Shown here: piece by piece, positions 41,644 to 52,289 of the stretch
Layout of the letters: every line of letters begins with the position of its first letter
How positions within the stretch are numbered: position 1 is the first letter of the stretch
Origin: Ichthyophis bannanicus
Taxonomy: Eukaryota > Chordata > Amphibia > Gymnophiona > Ichthyophiidae
Direction: 5' to 3'
NCBI GenBank assembly: GCA_033557465.1
Contig: CM066048.1
Coordinates: 20,312,305-20,376,304 of the forward strand
DNA length: 64,000 bases
Position numbers and translations under genes: made by a program
The notes under the pieces: generated by a model
Database searches by the model: none
The model's input: only the letters and a program-made list of their open reading frames with translations
What the model was told of the DNA's origin: nothing

Positions 41644-44548
41644 CACACAATATTCAAGGTGCGGTCTCACCATGGAACGATAGAGAGGCATTATAATATC
41701 CTTTGTTTTATTTTCCATTCCTTTCCTTATGATACCTAGCATTTTATTTGCTCTCTTGGCTGCCGCTGCACACTGGGCCGAGGGTTTTAACATGTTATCC
41801 ACGATGATGCCTAAATCTCTTTCCTGGGTGGTGGTTCTTAATGTGGAACCTTGCATCGTGTAACCATAGTTTGGGTTGTTCTTCCCTAGGTGCATAACTT
41901 TGCACTTGTCCACATTAAATTTCACCTGCCATTTGGATGCCCAGTCTTCCAATTTATCAAGATCCTCTTGCAATTTTCCACAATCCTCTTGGGTTTTAAC
42001 AACTTTAAATAGTTTTGTGTCATCTGCAAATTTGAGAACCTCACTCGTTATTCCACTTTCCAGGTCATTTATGAATATGTCTAAAAGCAGCGGACCCAGC
42101 ACAGATCCCTGGGGTACACCACTATTCACCTTTCTCCATTGGGAAAATTGGCCATTTAACCCAACCCTCTACTTTCTATCTTTTAACCAGTTCCTGATCC
42201 ACCGTAGTACACTCCCTCCTATCCCATGACTCTTTAGTTTTGCCAAAAGTCTCTGATGAGGGACCTTGTCAAAGGCTTTCTGAAAGTCCAGATACACTAT
42301 ATCAACCGACTCACCTTTGTCCACCTGTTTATTCTCACCTTCAAAAAAACAGAACAGATTAGTAAGACAAGATCTTCCTTGTCTAAAGCCATTTTGGCTG
42401 TCTCCCATTAGGCCATGACTATCTACATGCTGAGTAATTTTATTCTTTATGATGGTTTCTACTATTTTTCCCGGTACTGATGTCAGGCTCACCGGTCTGT
42501 AGTTTCCCGGATCACCCCTCGAACCCTTTTTAAAAATTGGCGTTACATTGGCCATCCTCCAATCTTCAGGTATTACAGATGATTTTAATGATAGTTCACA
42601 GATTACTCATAGCAAGTCTACAATCTCATAGTTCAGTTCTTTCAACACCCTTGGATGTATACCATTCGGTCCAGGTGATTTGCTACTCTTCAGTTTATCA
42701 AATAGTTGTAATACATCTTCCCGGTGTATTGATATTTCTTTTAATTCTTCCGCAGCATCTCCTTTAAATATCATTTCAGTCATGGGTAACATTCCTACAT
42801 CTTCCTCAATACAGACCAAAGCAAAGAATTCATTCAGTCTCTCCGCTATGGCCTTGCCCCCTCTTAGTGCCCCTTTTACCCCTCTATCATCATTAGACTA
42901 TATCATCTAACTGACTCTCTCACAGGTTTTTTGCTACGAATGTACTTGAAAAAGTCTTTATTATGCGTTTTTGATTCCACAGCAAGCTTCTTCTCAAATT
43001 CTCTCTTTGCCTGCCTTATCAATGCCTTGTATTTAACTTGCCAGTGCTTGTGCTGTTTCCAGTTTTTGTCATTTAGCTCTTTTTTCCATTTCCTGAAAGA
43101 TGCTTCTTTTGGCAACAACAGCCTTTCTGACCTCACCTTTAAACCATGCTGGCAGTTTTTTGGACTTCCTTCCACTTTTCTTAAAGCGTGGAATACAGCT
43201 GGTCTGGGCTTCCAAGATAGTATTTTTAAACAACACCAAGCTTGATGTAAGTCTTTAACCTTTGCAACTGCTCATTTTAGTTTTTTCTTAACTATTTTCC
43301 TCATTTTATCATAGTCTCCCTTTCGAAAGTTAAAGGGTAGTACTGTGGATTTCCTTACTATCCCTCCTCCACTAATTAAATCAAAGGCGATCATGCTATG
43401 ATCACTATTGCCAAGTGGCTCCAACACCCTTATCTCTTGCACCAAATCTGGTGTTTCACTAAGGACTAGGTCCAAAATGGCTTCCCTTCTGGTTGGTTCA
43501 TGGACCAGCTGCTCCAAGATGCAGTCATTTATTTAATCTAGAACATTTATTTCCCTAGCATGTCCTGGCATGACACTGGCCCAGTCAATACCGGGGTAAT
43601 TGAAATCACACATTATTATTATTGTGCTGTAACGTTTGTTAGCTTCCTTGATTTCTTTGAGCATTTCATCATCCATTTGTTCATTCTGACCAGGCGGTCG
43701 ATAGTACACCCCCACTGCCATCGCCTTCCCCTTTTGACATGAAATTTCAATCCATAGAGATTATACAGTAAATTTTGTTTCCTGCAAAACTTTAATCCCC
43801 TGTGACTCAATGTCCTCTCTAACATAGAGCGCAACCCCTCCACCAATTTGATCAGCTCTATCATTATGACATAGTTTGTACCCAGGTATCACAGTGTCCC
43901 ACTGGTTGTCCTCCTTCCACCATGTCTCTGAGATACCAATCATATTTAACTTCGCATTTAGTGCTATATATTCTAACTCTCCCATCTTATGTTTTAGACT
44001 TCTAGCATTTGCATACAAGCCTTTAAGAGACTGTATTTTATTGATATTAATCTGGCTATTGGTAGGCAGGGGTAATTTGAAATCTTTAAACTCTGTCTGC
44101 TCCGTACTCAAGGGCATTTGGGCTACTTTTGTCTTTATTAGAACCTCTCTGCTGATATGCCCTAACTTCATTCTTTTGGCAGTATCCTTCAAGGATACAT
44201 TGTTCCGAACCATGCACTCTTGGGCGACTGTTGGCTCTCACCTATTATCTGATTTAAAAGCTGCCCTATCTTATTTTTAAAGGTTAATGCCAGAAGCCTG
44301 GTTCCATCCCGGTTAAGGTGAAGCCCTTCTCTTCGGAAGAGCCCCTCCTTTCCCCAGAATGTTCCTCAGTTCCTAACAAATCCAAAACCCTCATCCTTAC
44401 ACCATTGTCTCATCCACGCATTGAGACTCCGGAGCCCTGCCTGCTTTTTGGGTCCTGCGTGTTGAACGGGAAGCATTTTGGAGAACGCTACCTAAAAGCC
44501 TAAATTTAGTCTCCAGAACCTCCCTACCACACTTTCCTATGTCATTGG
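41644..44548 (-). pseudogene. CR1 LINE (family A), degraded copy
   Basis: Minus strand from high to low coordinates. The end of ORF1 (44280-44540) is followed by ORF2 pieces: 44213-43761 (ANARSLKHKMGELEY, SETWWKED), 43721-43272 (CDFNYPGIDW, SDHSMIAFDL), 43175-42607 (linker), 42555-42169 (NYRPVSLTSVPGK, VYLDFQKAFDKVPHQ) and 42129-41599 ([23 protein letters not shown]). It has many frameshifts and stops. The 3' end is missing: similarity stops at the RTE junction (41643). Most of ORF1, including the zinc-finger region, is missing too. Confidence 0.9.
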
Positions 44549-45599
44549 TAACTTACTCTTTATCAAATAGCTGTATTATATCTTTCCGGTTTATTGAGAT
44601 TTGTTTCAGTTCTTCCGATGCATCAAATTTAAATACCATTTCAAGCACAGGTAACTTCCCTACATCTTCTTCTGTAAATACCAAAGCAAAGAATCCATTC
44701 AGCCTCTCTGCTATGGCCTTGTCCCCTCTTAGTGCCCCTTTTACCCCTCTATCATCTAATGGTCCAAGTGACTCCTTCACAGGGTTTTTGCTATGCATGT
44801 TCTTGAAAAAGGTTTTATAGTTTGCATTTTTTGCTTCCGCAGCAAGCTTCTTCTCAAATTCTCTTTGCTGCCTTATCAATGCCTTGTATCTAACTTGCCA
44901 GTGCTTATGTTGTTTCCTGTTTTCATCATTTAGCTCCTTTTTCCATTTCATGAAAGATGCTTTTTTTTGGCTGCAACTAATCAATCACCAATCTATACCC
45001 CAATCAATATCAGTACTGAGGGTCTATGACTCGCTCACAGATGCTGCGGCAATTGGCAGTGATTAACATCTCTAGCTGCTGATTGACTTCAGTGTAAGAG
45101 CGTATTCTGAATTTTGGATTGGGTTTTGTACTGACAAAATACTACAACCCTTCTGTGCCTTCTTTTTTAAGTTCATTCAGCAGTTACAGCTTAGGCTATG
45201 TTTTTCAAAAGATCTTGGCATATTGGATAAATCTATTGTCCACCTACAATCCTGCTGGGTCCCCCCAGGAGCTATGGACTCTGTTATTAGCACATTTAAA
45301 GATCTAGTGCTCGAGAATATGGCACAACTTGAAGAACCGTATAGTTTCCGGGTGCCTCATAATCTCTCTGTGGAGCAGTGGGCTTCAGTTTGTCAGTTCC
45401 AAGCTAACTCTTCGATTAACATCTCTTGAGCTGATAAGGAGGAGCGGTGGTCATTCAGGATCATTCTCAGTAAAACGCTGAGGTTACTTGTCAACTTGCG
45501 GATATGATGTTCTATACTAAGTTGGACTCCGACCCGACCGATAACCTGTTGTTGCAGGTTAAGGATCTAGTGAAGGCTGTAGCCCTTTTTTTGACATCT

Positions 45600-46587
45600 A
45601 AAAAAGATCACCTTTTTGGTGGAAGAAAATCCAGCTGTGCCTCTGCTCTACTTTCTGCCAAAGATTCATAAAGACCTTCTAGCTCTACCTGGACGTCCAA
45701 TTGTTTCTACTAAGAAATCGGTTTTGAACCTCGTTCTGTTTTTACGGATTGTTTTTTATGCTCTACTGTGAAAGAATCCGCTCTTATAGTCAAGACATGG
45801 CACATGTCCTGCATATTTTGACAGATATCCCAGCTGGCAGTAGTATGACCTATTTGTCCATAATGGATATCACTGCTCTGTACACGTACTGTATATACCA
45901 CAATCGGATGTGATTGATATCGTACATGATACTGTGCCCCATTTGCATCTGGATTGGTCTATTCCTTTGGAGGTTTTCCATCAACTAGTCAAATTGGTTC
46001 TAACTTCAAATTACTTTTGCTATGATGGGACCTTCTATAAGCAGTTGCATGGAGCCAGTTACATCAAGCAGCAATGGGAGCCACTTTGGCCTCCTCTGTA
46101 GCTCCAAAGTATGTAGCACGGTTTGAAGAGTGATATTTACAGTTCAGTGTATTTTCAAAATATGATCCTTTGGAAGCAGTATCTTGATGATATCATCTTT
46201 TTTTGGTCATCATCTGAAGAACTGCTGCTTGAATTTCGGGACTGGATAAATATGCTGGACATGAATTTTCAATTTACTTTATCTTACCACCCTACTGCTA
46301 TTGATTTTTTGTATATTACTATGTGTAAATGGAATCTAGGATTTGCTACACATCTTTATTGCAAATCTGTGGATAGAAATAACTATCTGCAGTTTCGGAG
46401 GTGGCATCCATACACACAACGAGCAAGCTTACTTGCCAGTCAATATCTTCGAGCCTGTAGAATCTGCTCTTCTGAAGAGCAGAGTGTGAGGCCCACACGG
46501 CTAGATTTCACTCTTGAGGGTATCCTAATGCTATTACATCTAGAGCCTATAAACGGGTTAGAAATGTACAGCACGATTTATTGTTAA
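45600..46587 (+). pseudogene. Penelope-like reverse transcriptase
   Basis: Readable blocks are PLLYFLPKIHKDLLALPGRP followed by IVSTKKSVLN, the Penelope-type LPKxHK...PGRPIVS motif. Next comes WKQYLDDIIFFWSSSEELLL with the YLDD catalytic pair (about 46155-46210). Then FLYITMCKW and LYCKSVDRNNYLQ, and WHPYTQRASLLASQYLRACR with ICSSEE. These are the telltale C-terminal blocks of Penelope polymerases. Stops and shifts break the frame at several places, but the 154-codon segment 46123-46587 is still open. A Cys-rich linker (AECG...) follows. Confidence 0.85.
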
Positions 46588-46933
46588 ATTACTAAAATCG
46601 CTCTGACCCTTCTGATCGGGCAGTTTGTGTGCTGCCTTTCTCTAGTGCCTCTTGTCGGATTGTTCTAAAATCCCATTGGAAAGTTCTACAACTCCATTCT
46701 GCTTTTTCTGAATTCCCTAGAATAGCATATAAGCAGGGTCTTAATTTTGTAGAAATGGTTACCCGTTTTGTCCTCAGGTCTGATAGTATTGAATCACCTG
46801 GCCATGCTGAATGTGGGTGATGTTCATGGTGTTGATTTACGATAGTGGGGTCATCGTGGACTGGCCCGAGTGGGAAAAGAAACTTTAGCATGTTACTACT
46901 ACTTGTGATTCTTCTTGGGTATTATATGTTATT

Positions 46934-47227
46934 ATGATCCCCTGCCCTTGTTTGTACGTTGGGCACACTAAACGTAAAGTTAGTCTTCGCCTCAATGAGC
47001 ATAAAAGTCATAGAAACAATTCTGTACAGTCAGCTTCTTTAGTTGATCATTGGGCTGCTAGAGGTCACAATGTCGATAACCTTCATTGGCAGGACATTGA
47101 TAGTATGCCTCTGACTTGGAAGCAGGGAGATAGGCTGTCTATACTTAATAGGAGGGAGGCGAAGTGGATTTTTCGCTTGCACTCGATTCAGCCTGTTGGT
47201 TTGAATCAAGAAATTGAATGGCTATAA
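46934..47227 (+). pseudogene. GIY-YIG endonuclease domain of the Penelope-like element
   Basis: A 97-codon open segment. It starts within the first GIY-YIG strand (YVI...PCPCLYVGHTKRK), then VSLRLNEHKSH with the conserved Arg, and SLVDHWAARGH. The distal region RLSILNRREAKWIFRLHSI contains the expected Glu (REAKWI). This domain makes the nick for target-primed insertion. The sequence just upstream (46840-46930) is out of frame. Confidence 0.82.
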
Positions 47228-47429
47228 TTTGCATGATTCTATTTGTTTTTTGTTTTGTTTTTTGACAGGGTTTAGTGGTGGTGGGTAGTATAATTGGGAA
47301 GTTGAAATGCTGAGAGTGGAACACTGGGTGGTTCTTTCATTTGATTGGCTGGTGTGGTCGGCATTCTATCTTGATGGTATCTTGACTGGTTGGGTCTAGT
47401 GGACGTTGATTGGTTGATTTAAACTGTTG

Positions 47430-47545
47430 TTTTTATTTATTTATTTTATTTACATTTTTATATCGTGATTTCCTGCAGATCAATTGTGGTTTACAATGAA
47501 CATTATGAATTGTATGAAACAGTACATATTCAATTACATGGTTCA
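47430..47545 (-). repeat. L2/SINE-type 3' tail
   Basis: Reverse complement: GTTCATTGTAAACCACAATT..., ATATAAAAATG, AAATAAAATAAATAAATAAA. Confidence 0.6.
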
Positions 47546-47845
47546 ATAACTATGTTATTGAATGAATGGGTTGAAGAGAGTGAATGTTCTTTTGATTGGT
47601 TCTCTTATCTGGTTTGGAATTGGTTGAAGAGTTGATAGCAGTTTCTATTGGTTGGTAGTGTGATTGGGGGAATATCAGATTGTTCATTGGTTGATTTTAA
47701 GAATGTGTGTTATTTTTGATTGACTTTTGCGGTATGAGTTGGGGGGGGGGGGGGCGCTTCACTGTCTTTAAAATGTCTGCTTCTTAGACTTTGGTCTGAG
47801 ACACTTGTATGGACTCCGGTATGAGAAGCTTGGATTATATGGGTG

Positions 47846-47896
47846 TTCCCTGATGCAGATGACTAATATCATCAAAATGCAATGTTGTATCAGGGT
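47846..47896 (+). ncRNA. Decayed hammerhead-like motif in the Penelope-like element
   Basis: CTGATG at 47850-47855, then CA, a GATGA/TCATC stem II, AAAA in place of GAAA (47874-47877), a four-pair stem III ATGC/GTAT and ATC at 47889-47891. The changes from GAAA and from a C|G junction would each fit CpG decay. The arrangement parallels the motif at 10.2 kb. Not expected to be active. Confidence 0.35.
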
Positions 47897-48440
47897 GTTT
47901 AAAGAAATGTTATGAGCTGTATTCTGCGGTTTGATAGTTGACCTTTTTGGATCTTTAATAGGGGCATTGGTGTGTTGTCAGTATGAAAACCAATTCTATG
48001 GACCGATGATGATATAATATTGTGCTGGTCCGATAGCCTACAAGTGTCGGCTTGATTGCCAGTATATATTTACTTGAGGTCCTTTAAGATTTGGATATAT
48101 CTATATTTTTTGTTTGATAACGTTGGAAGGGTTTTTTGGGTTGTTTTTTTTTTGGCTACAACAGCATCTCTGGTCTCTTTAAATTATGTTGGCAGTTTTT
48201 TGTCCTTCCTTCTAGCTTTCTTAAAGTGTGGAATACATGTGGTCCTGGGCTTCCAAGATAGTATTTTTAAACCGCACCCATGCTTGAGGTGAACCTTTAA
48301 CCTTGCAGCTGTTCCTATTGGTTTTATTAATCAATTTCCTTTTGAAAGCTAAATGCTAGTACTGTCCTCCCTCCATTTATTAAATCAAATGTGATCATGT
48401 TATTATCACTATTGCCAAGTGACCCCAACACCGTTATTGC

Positions 48441-48929
48441 ACCAGATGCTGTGTTCCATCTCCTTGTCCTCCTGATCATTAATAACTGCAGGTCCTCTGT
48501 GCCATATGGACGAATCAGAGCTTTCAATGCTCGTCTGCAAGCATTCTGGGATCTGCAGTCCTGCTTCTGCCCTTGCAAGGTTCAGAACTACAAATCCCAG
48601 CATGTTGAATGGGGACTAAGGGGAGGAGAACCAGGTTTCTTAAACACAAAACAAATCAGGCCTTGAGCTGGTTCGACTATGCTGCTGTCACCACTGAATG
48701 AAAGACGCTGTACAATTGTGAATCACTGCTATTATTAAATTCTTGCAAAATTACGAAACATTTATAAAATGTTCCATAATAGCAACTGGTAAATACACAA
48801 TGACAAAAGTGTTCCACAAGGAATATTTACAGATGCTGGAGACAGTGCCTGCAAATCGGTCTCATGCTTATGGATTGTGGATATTCTGAAAACGGTATGC
48901 CCCCAAGGACTGGGTTGAGAATTAGCAAT
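48441..48929. other. Short DNA-element fragments
   Basis: 48590-48610 has the ACTACAAATCCCAGCATG word common in MITEs. 48850-48930 resembles the right half of the palindromic MITE (GGATATTCTGAAAAC, AAGGACTGGGTTGAGAA). Confidence 0.4.
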
Positions 48930-49100
48930 TCAGAGCTGCCAAATTCTCCCCATTTCCACCAGGGAGATTTTAGATGAGACCTTGGATGTCTGACAGCTGA
49001 TGCATTCTGGGACCTGCAGCTCTGCTTTCAATAGAGAGAATTGTTCCTACCACTGGAACACCGGTGACAGTGAGCTGCTAATCCAGGATTCACAAAGGCG
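48930..49100. mobile_element. AGAGCTGCCAA-type MITE, partial
   Basis: AGAGCTGCCAAATTCTCCCC start, GGAGATTTTAGATGAGACC, TGATGCATTCTGGGACCTGC. The far end is not recognisable. Confidence 0.5.
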
Positions 49101-49204
49101 AGCCACTGAACTCTGCAGGGCTGTGTGTTATTACAAAGAGGCAGCCAACCTGTACATCTGGGACAGCTAATTAATTTTTGAGCTATTTACTGGAACTCAG
49201 GAGG

Positions 49205-49412
49205 AAGAGAGTATACCAGGTTACCCAGTTCCACGTGGAAGATTTTAGGCCAGTCCTGGATTTCTGACAAGTCTATCCTGGTGCATTATGGGACCTGCAA
49301 GCACCGATTTCAGTGGGTAAAGTCAAGGACTACAAATGTTTTGAGATGTAGGTTCAAATTCAGAACTGGCCAAAAAGTGTTCCTCCTGGAACTGGCTAAC
49401 CTGGCAGCTCTG
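49205..49412. mobile_element. AGAGCTGCCAG-type MITE
   Basis: CAGGTTACCCAGTTCCACGT at one end and CTGGAACTGGCTAACCTGGC AGCTCTGG at the other form inverted ends. Inside: GCATTATGGGACCTGC and GACTACAAATG. Confidence 0.65.
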
Positions 49413-49589
49413 GGAGCATGTTTATTTTGAGTGATGTGTGGGAACATGAGGATGGTGGAAACTGCACAGGTTTAGGATTACAAATGGCAGAAAGTTCTAC
49501 CCTAGCCATGGAGTATTGAAAACCAGATTAGAAGAAGCATGGCAGGAACTGAATAGAGTCTGGAAGTGTGAAATCTGCTGAAACAGTTC

Positions 49590-49760
49590 TGCCCAGTTAC
49601 CGAGTTCCATCCGGGAGGATTTAGGTCAGTCCTGGATCGCCGAGTGCGTTCTGGCACCTTCTGTGTTGATTACAATGGGTAGAATCATAGACTACAAATC
49701 CCACATTGCACTGGGGATGCCGGTTCCACCCTGGGACTCTGCAAAAAATCTCACATCTGC
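49590..49760. mobile_element. Same MITE family, partial
   Basis: CCCAGTTACCGAGTTCCATC, GGCACCTTCTGTG, GACTACAAATCCCACATTGC. The right end is degraded. Confidence 0.5.
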
Positions 49761-50082
49761 ATCTGAGGTCAGCTCTGTGAAAGGGTGACTCAGGATCCTG
49801 ATTAACTGTAATAATAACATGGGGAACCAATCTGCAGCATTGTAAATGAGCTAAACCACAGACTATTGGTGCTAGCAGCCCAGCCCAATGATAATCAGGA
49901 CAGATCCACTCCTCTGACTTCATGCACCAACACATTCTTTAAGAATGATGAAGGGGGGGAGACACTTCAATTGTTAATAGAACAACACCATCTTCTTGGT
50001 GGGACGAAGGAAGGCAGGACAAAGCTAGAAATAGATTCTTTCCCCAGTGCTAGAAAATACTGGTCTCCTTCTGTCCACCTAG
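49761..50082. other. Unassigned sequence
   Basis: No gene or repeat recognised. Confidence 0.3.
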
Positions 50083-50090
50083 ACGTATGA

Positions 50091-50289
50091 CAGAGGTTCC
50101 CAACTCCAGTCCTGGAGGGCCAAACACCAGTCAGGTTTTCAGGCTGTCCCTAATGAATATGCATGAGATACATTTGAATACAATGGGGGGGGGGCAGTGC
50201 ATGCAAATGAATCTCATGCATATTTATTAGGGACCTCCTGAAAACCTGAATGGTGTTTGGCCCTCCAGGACTGGAGTTGGGAACCTCTG
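50091..50289. mobile_element. Palindromic hAT-type MITE, copy 3
   Basis: 199 bp. CAGAGGTTCCCAACTCCAGT faces the complement of ACTGGAGTTGGGAACCTCTG, perfectly inverted over these 20 bases. The flanks ACGTATGA (50083-50090) and GCGTATGA (50290-50297) match at 7 of 8. Both arms contain CCTGAAAACCTGA-type sequence. Confidence 0.88.
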
Positions 50290-50483
50290 GCGTATGAGCT
50301 AGGAGGATATTTTAACTTGTTCCTGGAGAACAATTGGACCATGTGTTACTTAAATTTAAATCAGGACTAATCAGTTTGTTGGTGGGGTGGGAAAGGCGTG
50401 GACCGGAAATATCTAGTTGGACAATGAGATGCACTTGTATGAGGCAGAGTAACAATTTCACGACTGTGTCCATCCAGTGGTTC

Positions 50484-50665
50484 AGAGCTGCCAAGTTACC
50501 CATTTCCAGGAGGGAACAGTTTTGGTCCATCTTGTTATTTTAGTCCCTGATTTTACCTGTTGAAATCAGTGTTGCAGGTGCTATTATGCATCAGGTTTGA
50601 GTTGCCCGAAATCCAGCACTGGCCTAAAATCTCCCTCTTGGAACCAGGTAACTTGGCATCTCAAA
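50484..50665. mobile_element. AGAGCTGCCAA-type MITE
   Basis: AGAGCTGCCAAGTTACCCAT faces GGTAACTTGGCATCTC. The interior CCAGCACTGGCCTAAAATCT and TATTATGCATCAG are shared with the 10.57-kb copy. Confidence 0.65.
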
Positions 50666-51309
50666 CTTTGGGCTCCCAAGCAAAGTTTTGTTGAGGGCCT
50701 TGGCCTCCCATTCCTGCAGGAGGAGGCAGAGTACAGCGCCACCTACTGACTTTTTTACAGCATTGCTATGGGGCCTTTTGATATCTTTCTTCCAAATATT
50801 TGCTGAACGCTGTCCCAGGTAGCTGGAGAACCGCTGAAATGCATCACCTTATGCTGCCTGAGACTCAGTGTTGCAATAAAAGCCACAAAATCACGTAACT
50901 ACTTGGCACCAGCTTATAAGTGTAGTTTGTCTGTTTATTTGGAGAGCAAGGGGTAGAGAGGTCAGATTGGTTGGGAGAAGTGCTTTAAATTCTGCTACAA
51001 ACAGACTACAAGAAGATGTCTCAGGGCCTTCTGTGAGTAAAACATCCCGCATTCAATAACAATGGCATTAAAATGATTTGATGCATCTTTTGACCGATTC
51101 TTTTACCTGAGAGTGAAGTTGGAGGTCTAAACAGGATGGAACCGAGCCCCAATATACTGTACCTCCTTCCCTTCAAGTTCTGTACGCATACCTTGTGTCC
51201 ACAGAGTGCAATACCCAATGTGTTAAAAAAATTAATTTTGAATTTAGTTCTATTACTAACTGGCAGCCAATGTTCCTCCTTAAGCAATAGTGTCACATGG
51301 TGAAATGGC
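50666..51309. other. Unassigned sequence
   Basis: No gene supported. Confidence 0.3.
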
Positions 51310-52275
51310 TTAACGCCACAAATAATCAAAGTTGTTAAATCACAAAAGGATTGTGAAAAATTGGAATAGGACCTTGAGAAATTGGGAAACTCGGTGTCCA
51401 AATGACAGACGAAACGTAGTGTGGACAAGGGCAAAATTATGCGCTTGGGGAAGAACAACCCAAAATATGGTTACACAATTCAAGGTTCCACATTAGGAAT
51501 CACCACCCATGAAAAGGATCTGGCCGTCATTGAGGATAATAATCCTCTGCTCACTGTGCAGCGGCGACCAAGAAGGCAAATAGAAGGCCAGGAATCATAA
51601 GGAAAGGAATGGAGAATAAAACCAAGGATATTATAATGCCTCTCTGCTGCTCCATGGTGTGACTTCACCTTTATTATTGTGTGCAGTTTTGATTGCCATA
51701 TCTAAAAATGATTTAGTGGAAATAGAAAAGGTACAGAGAAGAGCAACCAAAATGATAAAGGGGATGGAGGGGTACCCCTATGAGGAAAGACTTAAAAGGT
51801 TAGAGCTCTTCAGCTTGGAAAAGAGACATCTGAGGGGAGTTATGATACAGAGGTCTATTAAATAGTGAATGGAGTGGAATGGGTAAATGTAGATCAATTG
51901 TTTACTCTTTAAGAAGTAGAAAGACTAGGGGACATGTAATGAAACTACAATGTAGCACATTTAAGACTAATTGGAACAATTATTTTTTCACTCAACGTGT
52001 AATCAAACTTTGGAATTGGTTGCCATAGGATGTAGTAAAAGCTGGGTTTAACAGAGGTTTGGACAAGTTCCTGGAGGAACAGTCCATTAACCATTATTAA
52101 AGTGGACTGGGGGAAATCCACTGCTTATCCCTGGGACCAGCATCATGGAATCTTTCTACCTTTTGGGAACCCGACAGACACTTGCGAGCTAGATTGGCCA
52201 CTGCTGGAAACAGTATACTGGGCTTGATGGACCTTTGGTCCGACCCAGTATAGCATTTCTTATGTTCTTATCTTC
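51310..52275 (+). pseudogene. CR1 LINE (family A) 3' part, degraded
   Basis: Starts inside the reverse transcriptase after the catalytic block (KVVK...), then [35 protein letters not shown] (51720-51780) and [16 protein letters not shown]. It ends with GGGCTTGATGGACCTTTGGT and TTCTTATGTTCTTATC at about 52275. Many frame breaks. Confidence 0.85.
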
Positions 52276-52289
52276 ATCGCTGCATTCTG

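Larger units (their letters stand above)
44978..48145 (+). mobile_element. Penelope-like retroelement, degraded
   Basis: Contains a Penelope-type reverse transcriptase (about 45600-46590) and a GIY-YIG endonuclease (46934-47227) in that order, as in canonical Penelope-like elements. A 17-bp target duplication with one mismatch flanks it. An L2-type tail is inserted at 47430-47545, and a decayed hammerhead-like motif lies at about 47846-47896. A poly-G run is at 47741-47754. Confidence 0.82.
44549..48440 (-). mobile_element. CR1 LINE (family A) fragment split by a Penelope-like insertion
   Basis: The pieces 44549-44977 and 48146-48440 are adjacent parts of the same CR1 ORF2. The first reads HKHWQVRYKALIRQ, LKAAEAK-like and LGPLDDRGVKGALRG. 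The second covers the preceding endonuclease end and linker. They are separated by 3.17 kb flanked by a direct repeat of eight T plus GGCTGCAAC / GGCTACAAC (44961-44977 and 48146-48162). Confidence 0.82.
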
